This document shows, piece by piece, positions 18,474-28,694 of a stretch of DNA of 64,000 bases (within the stretch, counting starts at the first letter, position 1; the number at the start of each line of letters is the position of its first letter). Made by a program: the position numbers and the translations under genes. This stretch comes from Chlorobium sp. (lineage in GTDB: Bacteria > Bacteroidota > Chlorobiia > Chlorobiales > Chlorobiaceae): positions 34,058-98,057 of the forward strand of contig SZXW01000004.1 in NCBI GenBank assembly GCA_005862285.1, read 5' to 3'. The notes beneath the pieces are model-generated. The model worked only from the letters and a program-made list of their open reading frames with translations, did not search any database and was not told the origin of the DNA.

Positions 18474-20048
18474 TTATTCCTCGTCAACGTTGTTTGTCTT
18501 GTTCGAAATGTAGAGCATACCGATCACGAAGCTGACACCAGCGATAATGATCGGGTACCACAGACCGAAAAGCGGATCAGCCGGAGGTGCACCTGGTGCC
18601 GGACGAGTGAACTCCACAAGTCGGGTAGAGATCAGCGGAACCAGACCGCCGAATACACCGTTGCCGATATGGTAAGGCAGCGACATCGAGGTATAACGGA
18701 TCCTGGTCGGGAAGAGCTCCACAAGGAACGCTGCGATAGGTCCGTAAACCATTGTAACGAAAATCACCTGAATCAGAACAAAGCCGACCATCTTGTTGAA
18801 TGAATTCTGAGAAAGAGTGACTTCCTTCTTTGTTTCAGGCTTCAGCTTGTCTTTCGGCATTGCAGCTTTCTTCTCTGGATCGACCGGGAATTTTTTCTTC
18901 ACGGTTTCCTTGTATTTGGTGCCGTCTGCGAATTCCTTGGTGGTAACGGAAGTCAGCAGCGAGTCTGCACCTTTCACTTCGGCCTTGGTTTTAACTACGG
19001 TTTTTTCGACGACCTCCTGCTTTGTCTTGAGGTTAGCTTCCTGGTACATCATGGTATAGATCGGGCGGTATGCGACAACCGCGATAATCATACCGGCCAT
19101 CATGATGTACTTGCGGCCGATTTTATCTGAAAGTGAGCCGAAGAGAATAAAGAAAGGAGTGCCGATAATGAGTGCGATCGAGATGATGATGTTGCTCTGA
19201 ACGAACTCGACGTTACATGCGTTCTGCAGGAAGGAAAGAGCATAGAACTGGCCGGTGTACCATACGACACCCTGACCGGCGGTCGCTCCAAGCAAGGCGA
19301 GCAGAACCATTTTCAGGTTGTCTTTTTTCTGGAAGCTTTCGGCAAGCGGGTTGGCTGATGTTTTGCCTTCTTTTTTCAGTTTTGCGAAAAGCGGTGATTC
19401 CGACATTTTCATACGGATATAAACCGAGATCGCGACAAGGAAAACCGAAAGAATGAACGGAATACGCCATCCCCAATCGTTGAAGACTTCAAGGCCGAGG
19501 GTCTGACGGACGATCAGAATGACACCGAGAGAGATGAACAGGCCGAAGGTTGCTGTTGTCTGGATCCAGCTGGTCCAGAAACCGCGCTTGTCATGCGGAG
19601 AGTGTTCAGCGACATAGGTTGCTGCGCCGCCGTATTCACCTCCGAGTGCAAGACCCTGCAGGAGGCGGAGTACGAAGACGATTGCCGGAGCGGCGAAGCC
19701 GATTGTTTTGAATCCGGGGACGAGACCGATAGCGAAGGTCGAGCCGCCCATGATGACAAGGGTGACAAGGAAGGTGTACTTGCGTCCGATGAGGTCGCCA
19801 AGGCGTCCGAAGAAAAGCGCACCGAAAGGCCTGACGACGAAACCTGCTGCGAAGGTCGCCAATGTGGCAAGCAATGCGGCTGTCGGGTTGTCTTTCGGGA
19901 AAAACTGTTCTGAAATGATTTTTGCAAGACTACCAAAGATGTAGAAGTCATACCACTCGATAAGCGTACCGACCGACGAAGCGGCAATAACCCGCCGGGT
20001 ACTGGTCACCTCTTCGGTTTGGGCAACGTTTGTGACATTTTGTGCCAT
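18474..20048 (-). CDS. MFS transporter, metabolite:H+ symporter (MHS) type
   Basis: The 524-residue protein has the 12-helix MFS pattern of the MHS subfamily: SSVGTLIEWYDFYIFG, RPFGALFFGRLGDLIGRKYTF, LQGLALGGEYGGAATYVAEH and SLSDKIGRKYIMM. MHS members carry proline/betaine, 2-oxoglutarate, citrate or shikimate with protons. The substrate cannot be read. It is longer than usual because a Lys/Glu/Val-rich insertion of roughly 85 residues (about 335-415) lies in a loop between later helices, with repeats of VEKTVVKTK-type sequence. It heads a two-gene operon with the DUF6814 protein. Confidence 0.9.
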   Translation of the reverse strand: MAQNVTNVAQTEEVTSTRRVIAASSVGTLIEWYDFYIFGSLAKIISEQFFPKDNPTAALLATLATFAAGFVVRPFGALFFGRLGDLIGRKYTFLVTLVIMGGSTFAIGLVPGFKTIGFAAPAIVFVLRLLQGLALGGEYGGAATYVAEHSPHDKRGFWTSWIQTTATFGLFISLGVILIVRQTLGLEVFNDWGWRIPFILSVFLVAISVYIRMKMSESPLFAKLKKEGKTSANPLAESFQKKDNLKMVLLALLGATAGQGVVWYTGQFYALSFLQNACNVEFVQSNIIISIALIIGTPFFILFGSLSDKIGRKYIMMAGMIIAVVAYRPIYTMMYQEANLKTKQEVVEKTVVKTKAEVKGADSLLTSVTTKEFADGTKYKETVKKKFPVDPEKKAAMPKDKLKPETKKEVTLSQNSFNKMVGFVLIQVIFVTMVYGPIAAFLVELFPTRIRYTSMSLPYHIGNGVFGGLVPLISTRLVEFTRPAPGAPPADPLFGLWYPIIIAGVSFVIGMLYISNKTNNVDEE

Positions 20049-20126
20049 AAAGGTTTACGTTGATTGTTGTTGATTGAATACTGACGTAAAATCTTGAATT
20101 GAAACGGTGTAGGACAACGTTCAGGT

Positions 20127-20564
20127 TCAGTTGATGAACTCGTGCTCGTTTTCCTTCACGACAAGTACCGGACATGGAGCACGGCGGATCACATGCTCTG
20201 CAACGCTGCCGAGGATCATGCGTTTTAGGCCGCGTCGTCCGTGCGATCCCATGATGATGATGTCCGCTTCCTTGCGCTTTGCATAGTCGAGAATGCACTC
20301 TTCGGCAAAACCTTCATAAATCACATAGTCGGCGACGATTCCCGCCATTTTTTCCTCTTCGATCAGAGCGGCAAGTTTCTGCTCCTCGTCGACGCGCTCT
20401 TTTTCGAGTCCGTGTGAGTAGTTGATAGTCGGATCGTTCTCGACAACGCCGACAAGAAAAACTTCACCGCCGGAAAGCCTTGCGAACTCGTTGGCGTACT
20501 GAAGTGCCTTGCGGGATAAATCAGAGAAATCAACCGGACAGATGATTTTTTTAATGGTAATCAT
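20127..20564 (-). CDS. Universal stress protein (UspA family)
   Basis: The 145-residue protein shows IKKIICPVDFSDLSRKALQYA at the N-terminus and the ATP-binding GSHGRRGLKRMILGSVAEHV near the C-terminus, matching the ATP-binding UspA subgroup. It sits 78 bases before the start of the MHS transporter gene on the same strand, suggesting co-regulation. Function beyond stress response is unknown. Confidence 0.93.
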   Translation of the reverse strand: MITIKKIICPVDFSDLSRKALQYANEFARLSGGEVFLVGVVENDPTINYSHGLEKERVDEEQKLAALIEEEKMAGIVADYVIYEGFAEECILDYAKRKEADIIIMGSHGRRGLKRMILGSVAEHVIRRAPCPVLVVKENEHEFIN

Positions 20565-20950
20565 AGTACCGTTGTTGTGTTTAGTTATAGTTAAAAATGC
20601 ATTAAGCGATCAATTCGAAAAAGAACAGACAATTACATTGCGCAGGTATGACTGTCCCGGGAGATAACTGCGGTCAAAGACGGGAAGCATAAATCCTGCA
20701 ACAACAAACATAATCGTTTTGCCGTGCGACATTCATAAAAGGACCGGATCGTTTACGTCCGTTCTCTCTGCCGAAAAAAATGTAAGGCTAAAAGAAAAAA
20801 GTTGGCTTCAGCTCTCTGTTACAGCGTCATTATCTGCTGGTCGCTGAAGAACTTTCTGAATATCGTAAAAAAATTCCGATGTATCAATTGTTAATAACGG
20901 GAGTATATCTTGTGAAAGATGATACACAGTATTCTTACGTAAATATAAAT
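20565..20950. other. Intergenic region
   Basis: This AT-rich stretch between the usp start and the porin terminator holds no ORF with recognisable features. It presumably carries the usp promoter. I see no RNA gene in it. Confidence 0.4.
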
Positions 20951-20980
20951 AAAAAAGCCGCAGTTGCCTGCGGCTTTTTT
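20951..20980. terminator. Porin terminator
   Basis: AAAAAAGCCGCAG / CTGCGGCTTTTTT with a four-base TTGC loop lies 15 bases after the porin stop. It is a classic intrinsic terminator able to act on both strands. Confidence 0.85.
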
Positions 20981-20994
20981 CAGGCTTGTATCCT

Positions 20995-22200
20995 TTAGAA
21001 GGTAACGGTTGCCCAGAGCTCGCCGCGTAACAGATTGCTCCTGTCTGTTCCTGCGTTTATAGCGTTTTCAAACGAGCTTGCACGATAACGGACTGTCGGG
21101 GTCAGGCTGAAAGTGCCGGCAGCAGACTCATAGATGCCGATCTTGTACTGTGCCCAGACGAAGATGTTGTTGTAAACCGCATCGTATGGAGATTTAATGT
21201 CGGTAAAGCTCGCACCGGTCCAGTTTGTCTGGCCTTTGTATGTTTTATCTGTAGTTCTGTTGTAGTCAATCCAGGTCATGAGCGGGCCGGATTCGAACTT
21301 CGCCCTGAGGAGGTAGCCGCTGTAATCTACGCTTTTAGGAGCGCCGTTAGATGAACCATTCGAGTCTTTGCAGAAGGTGTAAAAACCGCTCAGGCCGAGT
21401 TTCGACTTGCCTTCGATAGGAATCGTGACATTCGCGCCGAAGGTTGCAGGAGAGACGTTCTGGTAAACCAGACCGGCTCCATCGGTAATCGCAAACAGTG
21501 CCTGAGGTTCGACGGTGACGCTGCCGAGATTGGCTTTGTAGGAGACATGTGCGGCATAACCGTCATTGAACAGCCCCTGGGCATACTGGCCATATGCAGC
21601 GGTTGGTCCTGAATGGTTGTCAAGAACACAAAGCGTTGCGTTAAGTTCCCCGTCACCGATTTTGGTGCCGTAGTTGAAAGCGAAGATACGATCGAAGTTC
21701 CACTGGAAGTAAGGGACGTCAACTGCGCAGATCATGGCGGCGACCGTCGTATTGTATGCCGGAATCGGATACATGGTCAGGTCGAAAATCGGGTTGTTCA
21801 AGCTGTTGAGCGGCAGGCGGCCGGCCATGTAGTGGCTGTCCTGCATCATGCGCCCGAAGTAGAACTGAGAAAATGCGGGGGTATAGTTATCTTTGTTTCC
21901 GCTATCATATGCACCGACAGTGTTCCAGCCGGGAACGACACCCTTGTAAAGAGTTTCATCCTGCAGCAGGGCCTTGAAAAAATATCCGTTGCCGAGATCA
22001 GCCGATGCCTTCAGCCTGACCCGCCAAGTATATTTCATATCATCTTTCCATGTGGTGTTAACTCCGGCAATAGTCGTGTTCGGAAGGTCTAACCTCGGGC
22101 GGATCGTGGCGTCGCCGCCGATTTTCAGTTCGGCATGTGCCGGTGATGCGAATGACAGTACTGCACACATTGCAGCAAGCGACAGCATTCTTTTCTTCAT
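20995..22200 (-). CDS. Outer-membrane porin
   Basis: The 401-residue protein begins with a clear signal peptide (MKKRMLSLAAMCAVLSF followed by ASPAHA, cleavage after AHA). The rest is rich in alternating beta-strand sequence with aromatic residues, and it ends in Phe (ELWATVTF), the usual C-terminal signal for outer-membrane barrel insertion. It has its own terminator and a long AT-rich 5' region. A general diffusion or anion porin of the Chlorobium type is likely; selectivity cannot be read. Confidence 0.85.
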   Translation of the reverse strand: MKKRMLSLAAMCAVLSFASPAHAELKIGGDATIRPRLDLPNTTIAGVNTTWKDDMKYTWRVRLKASADLGNGYFFKALLQDETLYKGVVPGWNTVGAYDSGNKDNYTPAFSQFYFGRMMQDSHYMAGRLPLNSLNNPIFDLTMYPIPAYNTTVAAMICAVDVPYFQWNFDRIFAFNYGTKIGDGELNATLCVLDNHSGPTAAYGQYAQGLFNDGYAAHVSYKANLGSVTVEPQALFAITDGAGLVYQNVSPATFGANVTIPIEGKSKLGLSGFYTFCKDSNGSSNGAPKSVDYSGYLLRAKFESGPLMTWIDYNRTTDKTYKGQTNWTGASFTDIKSPYDAVYNNIFVWAQYKIGIYESAAGTFSLTPTVRYRASSFENAINAGTDRSNLLRGELWATVTF

Positions 22201-22541
22201 GTGACATCTCCTTTGATTGGTTGTGTGTGTGTTTTTTTACAACAAAATTCCCAGCCTGTTCCAAGGTTTTTCTGGAACCGGAAAAAAACTAACCCGGTTG
22301 CAAAAATTCAAAAATGTAATAAAAAACAGCCGAAAAGCTGTCAAAATGAAAAAATACCGAAAAAAAAGATAGTATTATTTTCGGTATTGTATTTATATGC
22401 TCATATAATAAGCGTTTCTGGATTGGTTTGCAAATAATTGTTAACTTTTCACGCAGGTTCTGTAAAATAAAAGCGTCTAACCTTTGTTTTCCTGGAAATT
22501 ACGCTTTTTATTCACTCAAAACAAAATATTCTTTTATCTGC

Positions 22542-23048
22542 GTGTCAAAAGTCAATCTCAGGGTAAGTGCCTTATGCATACAGGACGGCCGTGTTCTGCT
22601 CATAGAACATAAAAGTTTCGCACCGGACGATCCGGAGCTGCCCCAAACGTACTGGATTCTGCCCGGAGGTGTGGTCGAACGGGGTGAAACACTCGACGAG
22701 GCCGTAAAGCGGGAGATGAGGGAGGAAACGGGCCTTGAATGCAATGTCGGGAATCTGCTTTTTATCAAGGAGCTGCTCTATCCGTATCCCGGGGTCAAAG
22801 AGCAGGGAAGCCTCCATCATTCTGTTTCGCTCGGTTTTCACTGTGACGTGACGGGCGGTGAAATGATGACGGGCAAGGATCCTGAATTCCCTGACGACAG
22901 GCAGGTTATCATCAGGGTTGAATGGATTCCGGTTGCCGATCTTGGTCGTTATTCCCTTTATCCACCATTTCTTGCCGATTATATTCTTGCCCATAAACAG
23001 GAAAAACTCCGGAATGCGGTTCCGGAGTTTTTCAATTCGCTGCAATGA
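22542..23048 (+). CDS. NUDIX hydrolase
   Basis: From the GTG at 22542 the protein has 168 residues with the Nudix box [20 protein letters not shown] followed by ETGLE, which matches GX5EX7REUXEEXGU. The substrate is unknown; the family hydrolyses nucleoside diphosphates linked to another moiety. A longer reading frame opens at 22428, but its first 38 residues are not family-like and are Cys/Phe-rich, so the shorter start is preferred despite a weak ribosome site. Confidence 0.85.
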   Translation: MSKVNLRVSALCIQDGRVLLIEHKSFAPDDPELPQTYWILPGGVVERGETLDEAVKREMREETGLECNVGNLLFIKELLYPYPGVKEQGSLHHSVSLGFHCDVTGGEMMTGKDPEFPDDRQVIIRVEWIPVADLGRYSLYPPFLADYILAHKQEKLRNAVPEFFNSLQ

Positions 23049-23102
23049 TATCGGGATAATCCGGGAGCAGTTTTCCTGTATGTTCCGGGAAGTCCGAGGC
23101 TG

Positions 23103-24020
23103 TCAGAGATCGACAATAACACCGACGGTGCTGAAACTTTCGGGGCGGTAAAAGTACATGCCTTGACGGCTCAAACCTGACGAGTAGTTGTATGCCACTC
23201 TCACTTTTTCAAGCCCGATTGACCCGAGGCGCATGCCTGCCTGAAGGTTCCATGTTCCGCGGAAACCCCGCGTTTCATTGAACGATGCATCCCACGCGGG
23301 CAGAAGTTTGAAATCAGCGGCAAGATAAGTATCTCCGGGGGTCGAAAGTTCCGCGCCTGCCTGGAACGAATGCGGATTTATGCCGTCGGGCGAAGAGTGG
23401 TACATGTACTGGTATCCGGCATATATCCTGTTGCCTTTGGAGCTGAGAGCAAGCACCAGATTGAGAAATTCGCGGCTGTAAACGAAGGGAATGGTGAATG
23501 GGCAGTCACCCTGGATCCAGTGCCCTGAAGCATCGGTATGACCGTCCTCAAAATGGGCGGATATGTGACTGAGGCGCAGTTTTGCACTGAATGTATCGAA
23601 GGGCAGAGAGCTCTGTATCGGTTTTGTCATGCTTGCATTGACACCGAAGAGGTAATCGATGGTATCGACCGGAAACTTGAAATTGTCGCTGCACCTGAGC
23701 AGGGAGAACGTTCCGAAATCGATACCGACGGCAAAATCCTTGTTTCTGCTCTGATAGAGGTCGGCCGAGGTCCCGATGTCAAGCTGCAGGTATTTGTCGC
23801 TTGTCATTGGCATCACGGCAATTCTCGGCTGAAGAGGGTCGGCGAGAATGGGCTGGAAAATGGTGTTCAGTGTAGGTTTCACAAGCGGATCGGCCGGTGC
23901 GTTTTTCATTGCGAACACCAGGAAGACGGTCAGTATCAACAGAATTTTACCGGTAATGTATTTATTTTTCATTGTTACAGTATGGTTGTGGTTGAAAAGT
24001 GATCGCGAGTACCGGTTCAT
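23103..24020 (-). CDS. DUF1207 family protein, probable outer-membrane barrel
   Basis: Up to 305 residues. The block TIFQPILADPLQPRIAVMPM and later QDIG-, DYLFG- and aromatic beta-strand segments match DUF1207, predicted barrels of the outer membrane. A signal peptide (KILLILTVFLVFAMKNAPA) is present. Starting at 24020 the ATG overlaps the pyrB stop as ATGA, suggesting coupling; starting at the ATG at 23972 gives a normal-length signal peptide. Neither has a good ribosome site. Ends in a hydrophobic VIVDL. Confidence 0.7.
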   Translation of the reverse strand: MNRYSRSLFNHNHTVTMKNKYITGKILLILTVFLVFAMKNAPADPLVKPTLNTIFQPILADPLQPRIAVMPMTSDKYLQLDIGTSADLYQSRNKDFAVGIDFGTFSLLRCSDNFKFPVDTIDYLFGVNASMTKPIQSSLPFDTFSAKLRLSHISAHFEDGHTDASGHWIQGDCPFTIPFVYSREFLNLVLALSSKGNRIYAGYQYMYHSSPDGINPHSFQAGAELSTPGDTYLAADFKLLPAWDASFNETRGFRGTWNLQAGMRLGSIGLEKVRVAYNYSSGLSRQGMYFYRPESFSTVGVIVDL

Positions 24021-24955
24021 GATCCGGAATCAGGCGCAAGCAGTGTTTTGAGCACTGCCATCCGGACTGCAACGCCGTTGGTGACCTGTTCGAGCAGCAG
24101 GCTCTGTGAAAAACCCGGCGGCTGAATGCGGTCAGCGACATTGTTGGATATTTCGATCTCCCGGTTTATCGGGCCCGGATGGAGGACAAGCAGGTGTTTC
24201 TGCACCCGTTCGAGCTTTTCATCAGTCAGGCCATAATAGAACGAGTATTCTTCAAGTGATGGAAGATACCCTCCTGTGGCTCGTTCGAGCTGCAGCCTAA
24301 GCACAATTGCCGAATCAGCCCATCCGATGGCTTTGTCGATATCGGTGAAAAGCGTGATACCGAGTTGCTCTGCATCGGGAGGAAGAAGGGTGACCGGACT
24401 GCAGAGACCGACAGAAGCGCCGGAGCTCAGAAGCCCGTAGATATTTGAACGTGCGACCCTGCTGTGCAGGACATCGCCGATGATGATGACTTTAAGTTTT
24501 TCAAGTGTCCCGAAATATTCCCGGAGCGTGAACATGTCGAGTAGGGCCTGTGTTGGATGTTCATGTGAACCGTCTCCGGCGTTGATGACACTTTTCGATG
24601 TAATTCCCGTAATGAAATCCGCGGAACAGGAAGAAGGGTGGCGAAGCACGAATGCATCCACTCTCATTGCTTCGAGGTTCCGGATCGTGTCGCTGAGGGT
24701 TTCACCTTTGCTTACGCTGCTTGTGGAGGCACTGAAGCTGAGGATGCCGGCACCGAGATGGCGGGCGGCTATTTCAAATGAGAAACGCGTCCGTGTTGAA
24801 TTTTCGAAAAAACAGAGAGCGATGCGCTTGTTCTGCAGAGAGGTCTCGAAGGTCGGGTCTGGCGTTATCAACTCTTTTTTGAACACGGCAGCCATGTCAA
24901 GAAGCCTGGCAATGCAGTCTGCCGGCAAATTGCATAATCCGGTAAGGTGCTTCAA
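24017..24955 (-). CDS. pyrB: Aspartate carbamoyltransferase catalytic subunit
   Basis: The 312-residue protein shows FENSTRTRFSFEIAARHLG (carbamoyl phosphate site), DGSHEHPTQALLDMFTLRE, RVARSN, LHPGPINREIEI and the C-terminal QVTNGVAVRMAVLK. It makes N-carbamoyl-aspartate in pyrimidine synthesis. No pyrI is adjacent, consistent with the class without regulatory chains or with pyrC-associated forms. Confidence 0.96.
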   Translation of the reverse strand: MKHLTGLCNLPADCIARLLDMAAVFKKELITPDPTFETSLQNKRIALCFFENSTRTRFSFEIAARHLGAGILSFSASTSSVSKGETLSDTIRNLEAMRVDAFVLRHPSSCSADFITGITSKSVINAGDGSHEHPTQALLDMFTLREYFGTLEKLKVIIIGDVLHSRVARSNIYGLLSSGASVGLCSPVTLLPPDAEQLGITLFTDIDKAIGWADSAIVLRLQLERATGGYLPSLEEYSFYYGLTDEKLERVQKHLLVLHPGPINREIEISNNVADRIQPPGFSQSLLLEQVTNGVAVRMAVLKTLLAPDSGS

Positions 24956-25114
24956 ATCCGAGATTTATTTGAGGCTTTGAAAAAAGATGTTTTCTTCTGA
25001 AAGTACGAAAAAATTGATGATCAAAAACTACCTTAAGAAGCGGGCTGTTATTGAAGTTTCCTTTCAGGTCGATTTCTTTTTTATTATAAATTAAAGTACT
25101 CTAATAATTCAGCC

Positions 25115-25468
25115 ATGCATGAAATGAGCATTGCACTTTCAATCGTCGAGGCCGTGGATGCAAAGGCCCGCGAAGAAGGTGCAGCGAAGATAACCGGAAT
25201 CGATCTGCTTGTCGGCAGGCTTTCAGGCATTGAAACCGAGTCTCTGAAGTTCTGTTTTTCGGCAGCGTCGAAAGGATCGCTCGCAGAAGATGCGGTACTT
25301 GCCATAGACGAACGTGAGGGTACCGGTGAGTGCACAGCGTGCAAGAGCAGTTTTCCTGTATCTTTTTATTATGCCGAGTGCCCGGAATGCGGTTCTCTGG
25401 CGGTATCGATCATTTCGGGAGAAGAATTTCAGATCAAGTCAATGACCATAGAAGAAGAGGGGGAATAG
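25115..25468 (+). CDS. hypA: Hydrogenase nickel incorporation protein HypA
   Basis: The 117-residue protein begins MHEMSIA with the nickel-binding His2 and carries a zinc site made of CTACKSSF and CPECGS. HypA delivers nickel to the large subunit of [NiFe]-hydrogenase with HypB. It opens the plus-strand hyp cluster and is followed four bases later by hypB. Confidence 0.96.
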   Translation: MHEMSIALSIVEAVDAKAREEGAAKITGIDLLVGRLSGIETESLKFCFSAASKGSLAEDAVLAIDEREGTGECTACKSSFPVSFYYAECPECGSLAVSIISGEEFQIKSMTIEEEGE

Positions 25469-25472
25469 AATT

Positions 25473-26306
25473 ATGTGCGATACCTGCGGGTGTTCATCCG
25501 AAGGCGGAGCGGTGCTCCGCAAACCGGGAAACAGCGAATATCATGTTCATATAACCGGTCACGGCAACGGTCATGTGCATGACCATGACCATGAGCACAG
25601 CCGCCATCACGACCATGATCACGGGCACACCCATCATCACCCGGAAGGGCACAGCCGCAAGATTGCGATGGAACAGGATGTGCTTCTGAAAAACAACCTG
25701 CTTGCCGAAAGGAACCGCGGGTATTTCGAGGCAAGGAATATCGTGGCCCTGAATTTTCTGAGCTCTCCCGGTTCGGGAAAAACATCGCTTCTCGAGAAAA
25801 CCATACCGGTCCTCAGGCAGCATGTTCCGGTTGCGGTAATCGAAGGTGATCAGCAGACCACCAACGATGCGGACCGCATCCATGCCCTCGGTGTTCCGGT
25901 CATCCAGGTCAATACGGGATCGGGTTGCCATCTCGACGCCTTCATGATCAACCGGTCGCTCAGGGAGCTCGATCTGCAGGACAATTCGCTGCTCTGCATC
26001 GAGAATGTCGGCAATCTTGTCTGTCCCGCGATGTTCGATCTCGGGGAAGCCCTGAAAGTGGTCATCATCAGTACGACCGAAGGGGACGACAAGCCATTGA
26101 AGTACCCTGCGATGTTCCATGAAGCGGATATCTGCATCCTCAACAAGACGGACCTGCTTCCCTATGTCGATTTCGATGCTGCCCGGTGCCGGGAGAATGC
26201 GATGAGGGTCAATCACCACCTGGAGTGGTTCGAAGTTTCGGTCAAGAGTGGCGAAGGCCTCGATGCGTGGACCGAACGCATCATGAAGATGGTGAAACGG
26301 AACTGA
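25473..26306 (+). CDS. hypB: Hydrogenase nickel incorporation GTPase HypB
   Basis: The 277-residue protein starts MCDTCGC, the high-affinity nickel motif, and then has a histidine-rich stretch at about residues 24-60 (HGNGHVHDHDHEHSRHHDHD and similar) that can store nickel. The GTPase domain follows: FLSSPGSGKTSLLEK (P-loop), VIEGDQQTTNDADRI, ENVGNLVCPA and ILNKTDLLPY. It inserts nickel by GTP hydrolysis. Confidence 0.97.
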   Translation: MCDTCGCSSEGGAVLRKPGNSEYHVHITGHGNGHVHDHDHEHSRHHDHDHGHTHHHPEGHSRKIAMEQDVLLKNNLLAERNRGYFEARNIVALNFLSSPGSGKTSLLEKTIPVLRQHVPVAVIEGDQQTTNDADRIHALGVPVIQVNTGSGCHLDAFMINRSLRELDLQDNSLLCIENVGNLVCPAMFDLGEALKVVIISTTEGDDKPLKYPAMFHEADICILNKTDLLPYVDFDAARCRENAMRVNHHLEWFEVSVKSGEGLDAWTERIMKMVKRN

Positions 26307-26311
26307 ATGTT

Positions 26312-28597
26312 GTGGTGTCCGGAACAGAGATCAGACAGCGCTTCCGGGTAAACGGGATCGTGCAGGGGGTCGGGTTCCGTCCCTTCGTTTACCGTATTGC
26401 CGTTGCAGGGGGACTGAAGGGATTTATCAGGAACACGGCTTCCGGTGTCCTGATCGAGGTTCAGGGAGAGAGCGCTTCCATCGACGGCTTCTCCCGGCAA
26501 TTGCGGACAGAAGGGCCTCCGCTTTCGAAAATCGAGACGGTCGATGAAACCACCGTTTCCTGCATTCACGAAGAAGCATTCACCATCGGTGCTTCAGGAG
26601 AGGGCGACGAGGTTGAAACCCTGATACCTCCCGATATCGCTCTCTGCAGCGACTGCAGACGCGAACTCCTTGACCCCTCGAACCGCCGCTTCCGGTATCC
26701 GTTCATCAACTGTACCAACTGCGGTCCGCGATATACGATTGTCGGACGTCTGCCTTACGATCGTCCGTTCACCTCCATGCATGGTTTCACCATGTGCCCC
26801 GAATGCGAAAGGGAGTATCACGATCCGCTCGACCGGCGTTTCCATGCCCAGCCCAACGCCTGTCCGGTATGCGGGCCGGAGGCGATCCTTCTCGATGCCT
26901 CGGGTGAAAAGCTTGACGTTCCGGATGCCGTTGCCGGAGCGGCGGCAATGCTGCGCGAGGGAAAGATCGTGGCATTGAAAGGAGTCGGAGGTTTCCACCT
27001 CGCCGTAGACGCCTCGAACGACGAAGCGGTCAGACTTCTCAGGGAACGAAAGGGAAGGGAAGCTAAGCCATTTGCGGTTATGGTGAGGGATATCGGCATC
27101 GTTTCACGGTACTGCAATTGCTATCCGGCTGAAGCTGCGGCGCTTGCATCTCCGGAAGCCCCGATCGTATTGCTCAGGAATAGGGGGACAGAGGGACTGG
27201 CTCCCTCCGTTGCGCCCGGAAACGACCGCCTCGGAGTGATGCTGCCATATTCTCCGCTCCATCTTCTTTTATCTGTCGATGCACCGGAAGTTCTTGTCAT
27301 GACGAGCGCGAATTTCAGCGAGGAGCCTATCGTCACGGACAATCTTGAAGCGCTGTCGCGTCTTGGCGGAGTTGCCGATTGTTTCCTTGTGCACAACCGT
27401 CCGATCTGGCTGAAATGCGACGATTCAGTCACGATAGAGCTTTCTGGAAAACTCCGCCAGCTTCGCCGCAGCAGGGGTTATGTTCCTGCGCCGGTTTTTC
27501 TGCATGAAGGTGGACCTGTCGTGCTCGCTACAGGGGGCGAGCTGAAAAATACCCTGACGCTGCTGAAGGGCACCCATGCACTGCTGAGCCAGCATATAGG
27601 CGATATGAAGAATTACGAGGCCTGGAAGCACTTCGAGCAGGCGGCAGAACATCTGCAGCATCTGTTTCAGGCTCTGCCTGAACTGATCGTCCATGACCTG
27701 CATCCGGGTTACATGACCACAGAGTGGGCTCTGAAGCAGTCCGTTCCAGTCCTCGGGGTACAGCATCATCATGCCCATCTCGCTTCATGCCTCGCGGAAA
27801 ACAGGGTGGACGGGCCGGTTATCGGTCTGATGCTTGACGGCACCGGTTACGGAACCGACGGAACGATATGGGGCGGAGAGGTGCTTGTCGGCGATATCGC
27901 AGGCGCCGAACGGTTTGCCGCTTTCGAACCCATGCCGATGCCGGGCGGGGATATTGCCGTTATGCAACCATGGCGGCTCGCTCTCGGTTATCTTTTCAGA
28001 AGCTTTTCAGTCATGCCGGAGCTGCCTTTCATGCAGGGAAAACCTGCCGGAGCGGTCCTTGAACTGCTCGGCAAGGGGATCAGTGTTCATGAAACATCGA
28101 GCTGCGGGCGGCTTTTCGATGCCGTTGCCGCCCTTTCCGGGCTTAGGGATGAAATCAGTTATGAAGGACAGGCGGCAATCGAGCTGATGCATGCCGCGAA
28201 AGGCGAAACCGGTACCGGGACTTTTACCCATGAGCTTCGGGAGGAAGGCGGACGGTGGACCATGCTGGTTTCTCCGATTATCCGGGATGTTGTCCGGGCT
28301 GTAAGGCAGGGGAGCTCGTTGTGTGAGATAAGCAGGATGTTCCATCGTACGCTGGTCAGTCTTTTTATCGATATCGCCGGGAGGGCATCGGAAGCATCGG
28401 GAATCAGGACTGTCGCCCTGAGCGGGGGAGTGTTCCAGAACGCTCTGCTGTTTGAAACGCTTGTCCGTGATCTTGAAACTGCAGGGTACCGGGTGCTTGC
28501 CCATTCACTGGTCCCTTCGAATGACGGCGGGCTCTCTCTTGGTCAGGCGGTCATCGGAAGAAGCTATCTCGCAGGCAAGTATAAAGGTATTCACTGA
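26312..28597 (+). CDS. hypF: Carbamoyltransferase HypF
   Basis: About 761 residues from GTG at 26312 (or 26315), just after the hypB stop. It has the N-terminal acylphosphatase (VQGVGFRPFVYRIA), two zinc fingers with CSDC, CTNC, CPEC and CPVC pairs, a YrdC-like domain (AVMVRDIGIVSRYC, MTSANFSEEP) and the C-terminal carbamoyl transfer domain with HHHAHLASCLAE and LDGTGYGTDGTIWGGE. It turns carbamoyl phosphate into the cyanide precursor on HypE. An upstream reading frame start inside hypB is not used. Confidence 0.96.
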   Translation: MVSGTEIRQRFRVNGIVQGVGFRPFVYRIAVAGGLKGFIRNTASGVLIEVQGESASIDGFSRQLRTEGPPLSKIETVDETTVSCIHEEAFTIGASGEGDEVETLIPPDIALCSDCRRELLDPSNRRFRYPFINCTNCGPRYTIVGRLPYDRPFTSMHGFTMCPECEREYHDPLDRRFHAQPNACPVCGPEAILLDASGEKLDVPDAVAGAAAMLREGKIVALKGVGGFHLAVDASNDEAVRLLRERKGREAKPFAVMVRDIGIVSRYCNCYPAEAAALASPEAPIVLLRNRGTEGLAPSVAPGNDRLGVMLPYSPLHLLLSVDAPEVLVMTSANFSEEPIVTDNLEALSRLGGVADCFLVHNRPIWLKCDDSVTIELSGKLRQLRRSRGYVPAPVFLHEGGPVVLATGGELKNTLTLLKGTHALLSQHIGDMKNYEAWKHFEQAAEHLQHLFQALPELIVHDLHPGYMTTEWALKQSVPVLGVQHHHAHLASCLAENRVDGPVIGLMLDGTGYGTDGTIWGGEVLVGDIAGAERFAAFEPMPMPGGDIAVMQPWRLALGYLFRSFSVMPELPFMQGKPAGAVLELLGKGISVHETSSCGRLFDAVAALSGLRDEISYEGQAAIELMHAAKGETGTGTFTHELREEGGRWTMLVSPIIRDVVRAVRQGSSLCEISRMFHRTLVSLFIDIAGRASEASGIRTVALSGGVFQNALLFETLVRDLETAGYRVLAHSLVPSNDGGLSLGQAVIGRSYLAGKYKGIH

Positions 28598-28694
28598 CAG
28601 ATGAGCATCAATCCTCTGCAGGTTGTTTGTGCATGAAGCGCCTTGTATTATCTTTTCCGGAACAGAGGACCGAATCCAAAAATAATTGTAATCC

